Below, piece after piece: positions 1 to 7,824 of a stretch of DNA of 33,864 nucleotides. Under the pieces are notes generated by a model. It was not told the DNA's origin and did no database searches. It saw nothing but the letters and a program-made list of their open reading frames with translations. Both the position numbers and the translations under genes were made by a program. Source of the DNA: Candidatus Staskawiczbacteria bacterium RIFCSPHIGHO2_02_FULL_42_22 (GTDB lineage: Bacteria > Patescibacteriota > Minisyncoccia > Minisyncoccales > Staskawiczbacteraceae); contig MHOT01000005.1 in the NCBI GenBank assembly GCA_001820175.1, positions 1 through 33,864 on the forward strand, given 5' to 3'. The stretch's first letter is position 1. Every line of letters starts with the position of its first letter.

Positions 1-1079
1 CGGCACCGCCATCGTCGGCACCATCTCCGGTACTGATATCTCCTTTGGCGCCGAATCAGTGTTCAATAGCGCATCCTCCCCCTACACCTCCGTCTCCGCC
101 CTCGATTCCACCCACGTGGTGGCGGTGTATCAGGATGGGGGCAACAGCGACTACGGCACCGCCGTCGTCGGCACGGTCTCGGGTACCGATATCTCCTTCG
201 GTTCCGAAGCCGTTTTCAACAGCGCAGCTTCCTACTACACCTCCGTCTCCGCCCTCGACTCCACCCACGTGGTGGCGGTGTATCGGGACGCCGGCAACAG
301 CGACTACGGCACCGCCATCGTCGGCACCGTCTCCGGTACTGATATCTCCTTTGGCGCCGAATCCGTTTTCAACAGCGCATTATCCAGCTACACCTCCGTC
401 TCCGCCCTCGATTCCACCCACGTGGTGGCGGTGTACCAGGACTTCGGCAACAGCAGTTACGGCACCGCCATCGTCGGCACCATCTCCGGTACTGATATCT
501 CCTTTGGCGCCGAATCAGTGTTCAATAGCGCATCCTCCCCCTACACCTCCGTCTCCGCCCTCGATTCCACCCACGTGGTGGCGGTGTATCAGGATGGGGG
601 CAACAGCGACTACGGCACCGCCGTCGTCGGCACGGTCTCGGGTACCGATATCTCCTTCGGTTCCGAAGCCGTTTTCAACAGCGCAGCTTCCTACTACACC
701 TCCGTCTCCGCCCTCGACTCCACCCACGTGGTGGCGGTGTATCGGGACGCCGGCAACAGCGACTACGGCACCGCCATCGTCGGCACCGTCTCCGGTACTG
801 ATATCTCCTTTGGCGCCGAATCCGTTTTCAACAGCGCATTATCCAGCTACACCTCCGTCTCCGCCCTCGATTCCACCCACGTGGTGGCGGTGTACCAGGA
901 CTTCGGCAACAGCAGTTACGGCACCGCCATCGTCGGCACCATCTCCGGTACTGATATCTCCTTTGGCGCCGAATCCGTTTTCAATAGCGGAACTTCCAGC
1001 TACACCTCCGTCTCCGCCCTCGACTCCACCCACGTGGTGGCGGTGTACAGGGATGATAGCAACAGCAATTACGGCACCG
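1..1079 (+). repeat. Tandem 153-bp coding repeat with 459-bp higher-order period
   Basis: Units of 153 bp (51 codons) start near 59, 212, 365, 518, 671, 824 and 977. Three different units form a 459-bp block. Bases 1-516 read identically to 460-975, while the three units within a block differ from each other. The array continues off the left edge, and the last unit (977 on) has diverged. This pattern fits a recent in-frame duplication of a three-unit block, but could also reflect an assembly error in a repeat. Confidence 0.95.
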
Positions 1080-2761
1080 CCGTCGTTGGCACAGTCGCTT
1101 CCAACACCGCCCCGTCCATCTCCGCCGGTCCCTCCGACGGTGGTTCTTCCTCCGCTTCTCCTACCACCGTCGGAAGCAACGTCACCTTCACTGCCACCGC
1201 TACGGACGGCGAGTCAGATCAGTATTATTTAGCCATATGTAAAACCAATAGCGTCACCGCCGTCAATAGCGCCGCTCCCACCTGCGGCGGAGGCAGCTGG
1301 GCCATTTCATCGGCCACCGCTTCGGGCTCGCAGGCATCGGTAACGTATGCGACGGTGGCGGGCGACAGTGAAAGCAACGCCTGGTTTGCGTTTGTGTGTG
1401 ATAACAATGCCTCGTCTTTGTGTTCCAGTTCCAGCCAAGGATCCGGCACCACCGGTTCTCCTTTTGAAGTCAACCACGTTCCCACTTTCACTTCGGTGGC
1501 CAACACTTCTGGCTATCTGAACACGGGAGACACTCTCACTTTTACTTCAGTAGCCAGTGATTCAGATACCAGTGGCACGGCCGACACCGTCACTTTGTAT
1601 ATCTGCAAATCCAACGACTTCACGGGTACCGCTTGCGGTGCCGGCGGAAGCTGGGCAACCTCCTCCGCTTCCAGTTCCAACCCATCTGCCACCTACACCG
1701 TTCTCTCCGGCGACACCGACGGCACCATCACCTACTACGCCAACCTAATTGATGACTCAAGCGCCGAGGCCTCCGCCAACCCTCTGACCGGAACTTTCCA
1801 AATTGACAACACCGCTCCCACGGTTTCCCTCACCGGCTCCCTGACCTGGCCGGCGCCGTTGACCACTTCATTCACTCCCACCGCCTCCGCTTCCGACGCC
1901 ACCTCGGGCATTGCCACCTACGCCTGGTCTCAAACCGCAGGCAGCGGCACCCTCACGTTTAGTTCCGCTTCCACCCTTTCCACTAGCATTACCGTCGATG
2001 CCACCGGAACCTATACCGTCCAGCTTACCGTCACCGACACTGCCGGCAACCAGACCACTTCGAGTTTCGACCTGACCTGGTCAAACCCCAGTTTTGGCGG
2101 TGGTGGAAACGGCTCCGGCGGCGGTTTCTCCGGCGGTAGCGGAGGATCCTCCTGTCCCGCCCCATCGGGTACCTGGACTTTCCAAATCAACCAAGGCCAG
2201 CCAACTACTCAAACCCGCGCCGTCACGCTTTCGTTTACCTCAAATCCTCCCATTACTCCCTCAACTCTCATTTCCGACACTCCCATTACCGTCACTCTTG
2301 CCAATGACTCCGCTTTTACCAACGCCGTCTCAAAACCCTACCAACCAGAACTTCCCTATACTCTCACCAAAGATCAAGGGACCAAGACCGTCTATGCCAA
2401 ACTCCAAAACTCTTGCGGCTCATTCACCCCAACCCTCTCGGCTGCCATCGATTATATCCCGCCACCCTTTACCTTTAAGATGCCATTCCTTTTCACCCGC
2501 ACCCTCGCCCCCGGCGACCAGGGCAACGACGTCAAGGAACTCCAACTCTTCCTTACCTCCTTAAATTTATTTCCTACCACCATTATTGCCAACGGCTACT
2601 ACGGCCCTACTACTACCGGCTCCGTCAGAAAGTTCCAGCAATCAAACAATATTCTCCAAACCGGCACCTTCGGCCCTCTGACCCGACGCGCCGCCAACAT
2701 CATCCAGTTAACCCGCGCCATCCGACAGTTGGAAGAATATTTGGCAAAATTGGCGGAGTAG
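2..2761 (+). CDS. Large repetitive surface protein, C-terminal part (5' end outside window)
   Basis: The frame is open from the left edge, so the true start lies upstream; the GTG at 59 is only an internal valine codon. The visible part begins with about seven 51-residue repeats, each containing YTSVSALDSTHVVAVY and ending GTDISFG, which look like beta-propeller or adhesin-type repeats. Next come Ig/PKD-like modules (for example TAPTVSLTGSLTW and YTVQLTVTDTAGN), a Gly/Ser-rich linker near 2090-2150, and a C-terminal peptidoglycan-binding-like domain (LAPGDQGNDVKELQLFL through FGPLTRRA). A secreted, wall-associated adhesin or surface protein is inferred. The codons are much more GC-rich than in most neighbours. 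The signal peptide is not in the window. The domain picture is fairly sure; the biological role is not known. Confidence 0.8.
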   Translation, partial: GTAIVGTISGTDISFGAESVFNSASSPYTSVSALDSTHVVAVYQDGGNSDYGTAVVGTVSGTDISFGSEAVFNSAASYYTSVSALDSTHVVAVYRDAGNSDYGTAIVGTVSGTDISFGAESVFNSALSSYTSVSALDSTHVVAVYQDFGNSSYGTAIVGTISGTDISFGAESVFNSASSPYTSVSALDSTHVVAVYQDGGNSDYGTAVVGTVSGTDISFGSEAVFNSAASYYTSVSALDSTHVVAVYRDAGNSDYGTAIVGTVSGTDISFGAESVFNSALSSYTSVSALDSTHVVAVYQDFGNSSYGTAIVGTISGTDISFGAESVFNSGTSSYTSVSALDSTHVVAVYRDDSNSNYGTAVVGTVASNTAPSISAGPSDGGSSSASPTTVGSNVTFTATATDGESDQYYLAICKTNSVTAVNSAAPTCGGGSWAISSATASGSQASVTYATVAGDSESNAWFAFVCDNNASSLCSSSSQGSGTTGSPFEVNHVPTFTSVANTSGYLNTGDTLTFTSVASDSDTSGTADTVTLYICKSNDFTGTACGAGGSWATSSASSSNPSATYTVLSGDTDGTITYYANLIDDSSAEASANPLTGTFQIDNTAPTVSLTGSLTWPAPLTTSFTPTASASDATSGIATYAWSQTAGSGTLTFSSASTLSTSITVDATGTYTVQLTVTDTAGNQTTSSFDLTWSNPSFGGGGNGSGGGFSGGSGGSSCPAPSGTWTFQINQGQPTTQTRAVTLSFTSNPPITPSTLISDTPITVTLANDSAFTNAVSKPYQPELPYTLTKDQGTKTVYAKLQNSCGSFTPTLSAAIDYIPPPFTFKMPFLFTRTLAPGDQGNDVKELQLFLTSLNLFPTTIIANGYYGPTTTGSVRKFQQSNNILQTGTFGPLTRRAANIIQLTRAIRQLEEYLAKLAE

Positions 2762-2768
2762 AATTGTT

Positions 2769-2893
2769 CGTCATTGCGAACCGCAGTGAAGCAATCTCGT
2801 AACCCCGTCATTGCGAGCCACAGCGAAGCAATCCCCGTTCAATTATTAGATTGTTTCGTCGCCCCGCCTGCGGGCGGGGCTCCTCGCAATGAC
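2769..2893. repeat. Interspersed palindromic repeat (TCATTGCGAG class)
   Basis: Two direct copies of a word starting CGTCATTGCGA and ending GAAGCAATC (near 2769 and 2806) are followed by an inverted copy ending CTCCTCGCAATGAC, with a GC hairpin (GCCCCGCC TGC GGGCGGGGC) in between. Related copies lie inside 6894-7056 and at 23782-23829. This word type is a known dispersed intergenic repeat in many bacteria. Confidence 0.85.
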
Positions 2894-2925
2894 AAAAAAC
2901 AATAAATTGCTGAACAGAAAGTAAT

Positions 2926-3045
2926 CCCCCACACCCCCGATGTCATTCCCGACGCGCACGATCGGGAATCCAGGGTATCTTGTTTGAAAATCTTCTGGAT
3001 CCCGGGTCAAAAGCCCGGGATGACAACGAGAGGTGTGGGGGTTAC
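2926..3045. repeat. Nested palindromic repeat (TGTCATTCCCG class)
   Basis: Outer arms AATCCCCCACACC and GGTGTGGGGGTTA enclose a second inverted pair, TGTCATTCCCG and CGGGATGACA, with further small hairpins (GATCGGGAATCC, GGATCCCGGG). The same concentric design, with other inner arms, occurs at 6894-7056. Together with 2769-2893 it fills the 329-bp gap between the surface protein and the next gene. Confidence 0.8.
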
Positions 3046-3056
3046 GAAGAAAAAAA

Positions 3057-3084
3057 TTGACAGTCATGGTATTTGGAGTAATAT
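3057..3084 (+). promoter_or_regulatory. Sigma70-type promoter, probably giving a leaderless mRNA
   Basis: TTGACA (3057-3062), a 16-nt spacer and TAATAT (3079-3084) lie just before the ATG at 3091. With only six bases between the -10 box and the ATG, transcription should start at or next to the start codon. Confidence 0.7.
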
Positions 3085-3090
3085 TAAAGT

Positions 3091-3618
3091 ATGGAGAGTC
3101 AATTACATAGTGGAACTTTTTTTAGTCCCAGTAAGGGTGATTTAGAATTTAAAGAAGTCATACGGGAAATTTATGACTATATTTCGGCCGAACCGGAATT
3201 TTTTTATGACATTGTAGTGGGTTGCGACTCACCTTCAAGTGACAAGCCGTTTTTTCCCATTGCTATTGTGGTGCTAAGGACGGGAGCTGGCGGTCGGTTT
3301 TTTTTAAAGAAAATGCATTACCCGGATGCCTACCTAAAAAAATTTATGCACATTAATTGGAAACAGAGGATTTTACAAGAAGTATATTTGTCATGTGAGC
3401 TGGCACTAACATTGCGCGAAACCTTGGAAAAAGAATTTGGCGCAGCGCGCCCGCATTTTAATTATCAGTTTGCCTACATTCATGCCGATGTGGGTGAGCA
3501 GGGAAAAACCAAGGAAATGGTAAAAGAGGTGACGGGGCTTATTAGGGGTAATGGGTTTGAGCCAAGGATAAAACCGTTTTCTTTCGCCGCGTCGGTGGTA
3601 GCGGATAGATATACTTAA
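3091..3618 (+). CDS. YkuK-like (DUF458) RNase H-fold protein
   Basis: The 175-residue product fits the DUF458/YkuK family (predicted RNase H-like fold). An early VVGCDSPSS segment supplies an acidic residue, a VVLRTGAGGRFF strand follows, and the C-terminal half has HADVGEQGKTKEMV, then GNGFEPRIKPFSFAAS and VADRYT, all hallmarks of this family. Length is normal. No signal peptide or membrane segment is visible, so it should be cytoplasmic. The physiological role of YkuK proteins is not settled. The ATG at 3091 is chosen because the promoter ends six bases before it. A strong terminator follows, so the gene is probably transcribed alone. Confidence 0.75.
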   Translation: MESQLHSGTFFSPSKGDLEFKEVIREIYDYISAEPEFFYDIVVGCDSPSSDKPFFPIAIVVLRTGAGGRFFLKKMHYPDAYLKKFMHINWKQRILQEVYLSCELALTLRETLEKEFGAARPHFNYQFAYIHADVGEQGKTKEMVKEVTGLIRGNGFEPRIKPFSFAASVVADRYT

Positions 3619-3657
3619 GTGGATTAAAAATTTAAAAGTCAAAATGCAAAATTATAG

Positions 3658-3690
3658 AAGTGGCGCGCCTGCGGGCGCGCCACTTTTTCT
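3658..3690 (+). terminator. Rho-independent terminator after the YkuK-like gene
   Basis: A 12-bp stem (AAGTGGCGCGCC / GGCGCGCCACTT) with loop TGCG is followed by a T-rich tail. It separates the YkuK-like gene from the alaS promoter. Confidence 0.9.
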
Positions 3691-3701
3691 TTAAAAAAAA
3701 A

Positions 3702-3712
3702 TGTGTTAAAAT
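3702..3712 (+). promoter_or_regulatory. -10 region directly before alaS
   Basis: TGTGTTAAAAT holds a TAAAAT box at 3707-3712, only six bases before the ATG at 3719. No convincing -35 box is visible and no Shine-Dalgarno fits between, so a leaderless alaS mRNA is likely. Confidence 0.5.
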
Positions 3713-3718
3713 AATGCC

Positions 3719-5461
3719 ATGAATTCGGCTGAATTACGCCAAAAATTTCTGGAATTTTTTGAAAAAAAGGGCCACGCCATTATTCCCAGCGCCTCTTTAA
3801 TTCCCGATAAAACCGACGGTACGGCCTTATTTAGCACTGCGGGTATGCAACCACTGGTACCATATTTACTGGGAGAAAAACATCCTGAAGGCAAAAGAAT
3901 TGTGAGTATCCAAAAATGTATTAGGACAGGAGATATCGATGAAGTGGGCGACGATACTCATTTAACTTTTTTTGAAATGCTGGGAAATTGGTCGCTGGGC
4001 GACTACTGGAAACAAGAATCAATCCAATGGAGTTTTGAATTTTTAACCAAAGAATTGAATATTCCCATTGAAAAATTGGCATTTTCTTGTTTTGCGGGAG
4101 ATGAAAATGCGCCCAAGGATGAAGAATCAGCCAAGATTTGGGAGAGTATGGGAATCAAGAAAGAACGGATCGTCTTTTTGCCAAAAGAAGACAATTGGTG
4201 GGGGCCGGTTGGTGACACGGGTCCATGTGGTCCTGACACAGAAATTTTTTACTGGAAATCAAATGATATTCCTACTCCGAAAACATTTGATTCAACTGAT
4301 AAAAATTGGGTGGAAATTTGGAATAACGTTTTTATGCAATACATAAAAAATGCCAGTGGTGAATATGTGTTGGCAGAGCAAAAAAATGTTGATACGGGAA
4401 TGGGATTTGAAAGAACTTTAGCGATTTTAAATAGTTTTGAGAATGTTTATGAGACAGATTTATTTGAACCAGTGATGCAGTTATTTCCCGGTTTTACTAA
4501 CGAAAGAGCGAAACGAATTATTACTGATCATGCCCGGGCTTGTGTTTTTTTAATTTCAGATGGCGTGGTGCCTTCCAATAAAGACCAAGGATATATTTTG
4601 CGTAGATTGTTACGGAGAATGATGGTGCATATGCGAGGTATTGAGCACGATATATTTGAACCGATTAAAAAAACCATCGTAATATATAAAGATGTATATG
4701 ATTTGTCTGAAGAAAAAATTTTGCCAGTTATTAAAGACGAAGCCGATAAATTTGAAAAAACCCTAGCCGCTGGATTAAAGGCCATTGAAAAAATAGATGT
4801 CATTAATGGTAAAGAAGCATTTTTACTATACGAAACGTACGGGTTTCCATTGGAAGTTTTAGAAGAAATGCGTACTGTAGCAAACCGGGAACAGTTTTTT
4901 GAAGAACTTAAAAAGCACCAGGAACTTTCCCGGACTGCTTCCGCGGGAATGTTTAAGGGGGGATTAGCGGACCATGACCCTCAAACTATAAAATTACACA
5001 CGGCCCACCACTTATTATTGGCGGCGCTTCAGGAAATGTTTGGAAAACAGGTCAAACAGAAGGGAAGCAATATTAATTCTGAACGGTTACGTATTGATTT
5101 TTTGTTTGACAGGAAAATTACCGATGAAGAAAAAAAGCGGCTTGAGAGCATGGTAAACGAAAAAATTCAGAAGGGGTTGGATGTTGTAAAAAGAGAGATG
5201 CCGCTAGAGGAGGCCCAAAAAATTGGCGCCGAGATGGAATTTGGTGTAAAATACGGTAATACGGTGTCCGTGTATTTTATACAGGATAGTAAAGGTAATG
5301 TGATAAGTAAAGAATTTTGTGGAGGTCCTCACGTAAGCAATACGTTTGAATTAGCCGCCCCACAGGGCGAGCCTCGCCCCGATGGGCGGGGACCCTTTAA
5401 AATTATTAAAGAAGAGGCCTCCTCTCAGGGAGTTAGAAGGATTAAAGGCATACTAAAATAA
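3719..5461 (+). CDS. alaS: Alanyl-tRNA synthetase, short form without C-Ala domain
   Basis: Charges tRNA-Ala with alanine in the cytoplasm. The class II catalytic core is clear: STAGMQPLVPYLLG and IQKCIRTGDIDEVGDDTH near the N-terminus, and motif 3 DTGMGFERTLAIL near residue 225. The editing domain keeps its zinc-site residues: HTAHH near residue 427 and CGGPH near 534. The protein ends at residue 580 straight after the editing domain. Typical bacterial enzymes are about 875 residues, so the C-terminal C-Ala (tRNA-elbow/dimer) domain is absent. A GC-rich palindromic segment (about 5355-5393) adds roughly 13 residues, rich in Pro, Gly and Arg, just after CGGPHVSNTFEL, where the family normally runs straight into FKIIKEE. 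Identity is very sure. Confidence 0.96.
   Translation: MNSAELRQKFLEFFEKKGHAIIPSASLIPDKTDGTALFSTAGMQPLVPYLLGEKHPEGKRIVSIQKCIRTGDIDEVGDDTHLTFFEMLGNWSLGDYWKQESIQWSFEFLTKELNIPIEKLAFSCFAGDENAPKDEESAKIWESMGIKKERIVFLPKEDNWWGPVGDTGPCGPDTEIFYWKSNDIPTPKTFDSTDKNWVEIWNNVFMQYIKNASGEYVLAEQKNVDTGMGFERTLAILNSFENVYETDLFEPVMQLFPGFTNERAKRIITDHARACVFLISDGVVPSNKDQGYILRRLLRRMMVHMRGIEHDIFEPIKKTIVIYKDVYDLSEEKILPVIKDEADKFEKTLAAGLKAIEKIDVINGKEAFLLYETYGFPLEVLEEMRTVANREQFFEELKKHQELSRTASAGMFKGGLADHDPQTIKLHTAHHLLLAALQEMFGKQVKQKGSNINSERLRIDFLFDRKITDEEKKRLESMVNEKIQKGLDVVKREMPLEEAQKIGAEMEFGVKYGNTVSVYFIQDSKGNVISKEFCGGPHVSNTFELAAPQGEPRPDGRGPFKIIKEEASSQGVRRIKGILK
5355..5393 (+). repeat. In-frame GC-rich palindromic segment inside alaS
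   Basis: GGCGAGCCTCGCC and CGCCC CGAT GGGCG form two adjoining hairpins inside the reading frame, encoding Pro/Gly/Arg-rich residues absent from the usual family sequence. It resembles the intergenic hairpin GCCCCGCC TGC GGGCGGGGC at 2861-2880. Confidence 0.6.
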
Positions 5462-5462
5462 C

Positions 5463-5562
5463 AGCGATCCTAATTTACGAATATCATCCGAATGATCCTA
5501 ATAACGCAACGGCGTATTCGGAACATTCGGATGCATGATTCGGATTATTCGGATCGCATCGC
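5463..5562. repeat. Imperfect palindrome between alaS and the baseplate-J-like gene
   Basis: GCGATCC at the left end pairs with GGATCGC at the right end. Between them are repeated TTCGGAT and ATCCGAAT words in opposite orientations. It fills the whole spacer up to a few bases before the next ATG. Confidence 0.7.
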
Positions 5563-5565
5563 AAG

Positions 5566-6882
5566 ATGAGCAAAAAAATGCACGATATCATATCACCGAA
5601 GCACCGGGCGGCGAAGGCCGTCGTCTTGGAAAAGAAGGTGGGCCGACGGTCAACGGGTGTTAAAAAAAGGAAAACCACCTTGAAACCAGAAGTATTGGCA
5701 GAAGCGAAAAAAGAATTCCTGGAAAGAAAAGAGGGGCGTTTTCCTCTAAAAGAAATCGTCGCAGGGGCCGTGGTACTGGCGCTCTTACTGGGCGCGTATG
5801 GATTTTTAAAACTTCCAAAAGCAACCGTGCAGATGTGGCCGGTCATGGAAACGGTAACCTTGCAGGAAAAAGTGCTTGCCAGTACCTCAAAACAGGAGCC
5901 AGGTGCGCTTGAATCAACGATACCGGCCCATTACCTGGAGGTTTTAAAAGATGCCAGTCAGGAGTTTCCGGCCACCGGAATTACGACCCAAGACGGCAAG
6001 GCGACCGGCAACATTACCATATACAATAAGATAAATCCATCAACTCCTTTTACATTGATTAAGGGGACTCACTTTTTATCCGATTCGGGAAAATATTTTA
6101 TTACGTTGCAAAAGGTGACGATTCCCGCGGCTACCAATAAGACGCCAGGATCAATTACCGTGCAGGTGCAGGCCGAAACCGCAGGAGCCGAGGCGAATAT
6201 AGGACCCTCTAAGTTTTCCATACCAAAACTGAATGGCACTTCGTACTACCATAGTTTATATGCTTCATCAAATGCCGATATGAAGGGAGGATATACGGGA
6301 AAATTGAAAAAAGTAACCGATGACGATTTGGAAACCGCCAAGGATGTGTTGGTGGAAAAATTATTGCAGGAAGCAAAAGATGAGCTAAGAAATAATCTTG
6401 ACCCAAACGATGTGTTGCTGGATGATGCGGTTACCAGTAGCGTTGTGGCTTCCAGTGCTAATGCAAAATCAGGGGCGATTTACGATACTTTCCAGCAAAG
6501 CGCAAAAGTAAAAGTGACAGCACTCGTATTTAAAAAAATCGACGTGGAACAATTTGTTGTTGCCCTAGCCAAGGCACACCTGTCGGATGATAGTAGGTTG
6601 TTTGAAAAGAGTGTTACGATTAACTATCGCCCTTCGACTTTCGATGTCCAAAAAAAGATCATCACCCTTAATTTGGATTCGTCGTTTAAAAAGTATTACT
6701 ACATCGATACCCTTGAATTAATTAATCTATTTTCAACTAAGTCATCTGATCAAATAAAACAGATCGTCGACCAAAAGTATAACGGAAATATTTTTGAGCT
6801 CAAGGTCAACTTTTGGCCATTTTGGGTGCGCCGGGCGCCGAGTGATCAGGATAGGATTAAAGTTGATCTTATATTGGAATAA
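5566..6882 (+). CDS. Single-pass membrane protein with baseplate J/gp47-like region
   Basis: 438 residues. A basic cytoplasmic N-terminus of about 60 residues is followed by one membrane segment (IVAGAVVLALLLGAYGF, about 64-81) and a long outside region. Its middle resembles the baseplate J-like fold: ATGNITIYNK, then LIKGTHFLSDSGKYF, PGSITVQVQAETAGAEANIG and so on. Proteins with this arrangement are often annotated in CPR genomes; their role is unknown and the name does not imply a phage. ATG 5566 is used because the palindromic spacer ends there; MHD at 5578 is an in-frame alternative. The gene lies between alaS and the infA operon with wide gaps on both sides. Confidence 0.65.
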   Translation: MSKKMHDIISPKHRAAKAVVLEKKVGRRSTGVKKRKTTLKPEVLAEAKKEFLERKEGRFPLKEIVAGAVVLALLLGAYGFLKLPKATVQMWPVMETVTLQEKVLASTSKQEPGALESTIPAHYLEVLKDASQEFPATGITTQDGKATGNITIYNKINPSTPFTLIKGTHFLSDSGKYFITLQKVTIPAATNKTPGSITVQVQAETAGAEANIGPSKFSIPKLNGTSYYHSLYASSNADMKGGYTGKLKKVTDDDLETAKDVLVEKLLQEAKDELRNNLDPNDVLLDDAVTSSVVASSANAKSGAIYDTFQQSAKVKVTALVFKKIDVEQFVVALAKAHLSDDSRLFEKSVTINYRPSTFDVQKKIITLNLDSSFKKYYYIDTLELINLFSTKSSDQIKQIVDQKYNGNIFELKVNFWPFWVRRAPSDQDRIKVDLILE

Positions 6883-6893
6883 TAAGAGTAAAC

Positions 6894-7056
6894 GTAACCC
6901 CTTACACCTCTCACTCCCGTCCGTCGTCATTGCGAGGGCATCGCAATGCCCGAAGCAATCTCCATGCAAAATGACGAGATTGCCGCGTCGCCCACGATTG
7001 CGATCGGGGCTCCTCGCAATGACGGTGAATGGGTGTGTGGGAGTGTGAGGGGTTGC
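6894..7056. repeat. Concentric palindrome enclosing a TCATTGCGAG element
   Basis: Outer arms GTAACCCCTTACAC and GTGTGAGGGGTTGC enclose a second pair, CGTCATTGCGAG and CTCCTCGCAATGACG, with an inner GGCATCGCAATGCC hairpin. It occupies half of the 335-bp non-coding stretch upstream of infA. Confidence 0.8.
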
Positions 7057-7071
7057 GAGTAAACGGGTTGA

Positions 7072-7174
7072 CCCCGCACCACTTTCACTACGCCATCATT
7101 AACATATTTCATATTTTGTTACCCTAAAAAATTGTATTATCCTACCCCAAGTATCCCGTGAAAGTGGTGCGGGG
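7072..7174. repeat. Foldback with 17-bp perfect terminal inverted repeats upstream of infA
   Basis: CCCCGCACCACTTTCAC (7072-7088) and GTGAAAGTGGTGCGGGG (7158-7174) are exact inverted copies around 69 bp of AT-rich DNA. Both arms carry TTGACC in the same orientation (7068-7073 and 7175-7180), and the right copy serves as the infA -35 box. It may be a MITE-like remnant of an insertion sequence. Confidence 0.8.
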
Positions 7175-7203
7175 TTGACCTTTGCCCGTTAATTTGATAG
7201 TAT
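7175..7203 (+). promoter_or_regulatory. Promoter of infA and the ribosomal operon
   Basis: TTGACC (7175-7180), a 17-nt spacer and TAGTAT (7198-7203). Predicted transcription start is near 7210, leaving an untranslated leader of about eight bases before the ATG at 7218. Confidence 0.7.
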
Positions 7204-7217
7204 TAAAAATTGTAAAA

Positions 7218-7487
7218 ATGGATTCAGATCAAGTTATTAATAACCAAGAAAATTCTGCGGCCGAGGCCAAGGATTTAAACCAACTTATCAAGCGGGAGGG
7301 ACGAGTAATAGAGGCCTTACCAAACGCCTTTTTTAAGGTAGTATTGGACGACGGCAAGGAGATAACTGGTTTTCTGTCAGGAAAAATGCGACTGAATAGA
7401 ATCAAGATTTTGCCTGGAGACAAAGTGACGGTTCATATGAGTCCGTATGATGATAAGAAAGGAAGGATTGTATATCGACTAAAATAA
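7218..7487 (+). CDS. infA: Translation initiation factor IF-1
   Basis: 89 residues. The OB-fold is recognisable: [19 protein letters not shown], then [20 protein letters not shown] and [23 protein letters not shown]-1 binds the 30S A-site during initiation. It is normally about 72 residues; the extra ~20 at the N-terminus ([19 protein letters not shown]) are acidic and probably disordered. An upstream in-frame TTG at 7182 is rejected because it lies inside the promoter spacer. It heads the ribosomal protein operon, as in many bacteria. Confidence 0.93.
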   Translation: MDSDQVINNQENSAAEAKDLNQLIKREGRVIEALPNAFFKVVLDDGKEITGFLSGKMRLNRIKILPGDKVTVHMSPYDDKKGRIVYRLK

Positions 7488-7494
7488 CTCAATT

Positions 7495-7602
7495 TTATTG
7501 CTTACAATAAAATTCGCAGATTAACGCAGATAAAACGCAGATTAACGCAGATTACGTAACGTATCCGCGATAATCCGCGTAACAATCCGCGTTTATCTGC
7601 GA
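7495..7602. repeat. Palindromic CGCAGATTAACGCAG repeat, infA-rpmJ gap
   Basis: Several CGCAGATTAACGCAGAT words on the left face ATCCGCGTTTATCTGCG words on the right, so the gap forms a long imperfect hairpin. It opens with a small hairpin, ATTTTATTG / CAATAAAAT. A second copy lies at 11204-11317. Confidence 0.85.
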
Positions 7603-7619
7603 TTTTTACGGAGTAAAAA
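7603..7619 (+). promoter_or_regulatory. Start-codon-adjacent hairpin of rpmJ with GGAG at the loop
   Basis: TTTTTAC-GGA-GTAAAAA ends three bases before the ATG at 7623. The loop together with the next base reads GGAG, nine bases from the ATG, an acceptable Shine-Dalgarno distance. Confidence 0.6.
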
Positions 7620-7622
7620 GAG

Positions 7623-7739
7623 ATGAAAGTTAGGCCCTCGGTAAAAAAAATTTGTAATGATTGCAAGATCGTCAAACGCACGGGCCGTATTTATGTTATT
7701 TGCAAGAAAAATCCAAAACATAAGCAAAGACAAGGATAA
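7623..7739 (+). CDS. rpmJ: Ribosomal protein bL36
   Basis: A 38-residue protein, [20 protein letters not shown] and onward, ending KHKQRQG. It has the zinc-ribbon ligands C11, C14, C27 and H33, so it is the zinc-binding form of L36. It is a 50S protein at the base of the stalk region. Length and sequence match the family fully. It lies between infA and rpsM, the usual order. Confidence 0.95.
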   Translation: MKVRPSVKKICNDCKIVKRTGRIYVICKKNPKHKQRQG

Positions 7740-7740
7740 G

Positions 7741-7822
7741 CGACAATTGACCTTTAACATTTGACCTGTGACACTTTTTTCACTAGTCAATGGTTAATTG
7801 TAAAATGTCAATTGTTAACTAC
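7741..7822. repeat. Palindromic TGACAATTGAC-class repeat, rpmJ-rpsM gap
   Basis: GCGACAATTGACC-TTTAACATTTGACC on the left faces GTCAATGGTTAATTG and AATGTCAATTGTTAAC on the right. The same class occurs at 27046-27126 before proS. No Shine-Dalgarno is seen before the rpsM ATG. Confidence 0.8.
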
Positions 7823-7824
7823 GT

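Noticed and set aside
1-1079. Repeat array considered as a CRISPR
   Set aside because: Units are 153 bp, contiguous, coding and without unique spacers.
45-1232. Pro/Ser/Thr-rich 395-codon frame and several minus-strand frames over the repeat array
   Set aside because: They only mirror the 153-bp repeat in other frames; the frame that stays open to 2761 and ends in a recognisable domain is the real one.
5566-6882. Prophage because of the baseplate J-like region
   Set aside because: No other phage gene nearby; this fold is common in membrane proteins of such bacteria.
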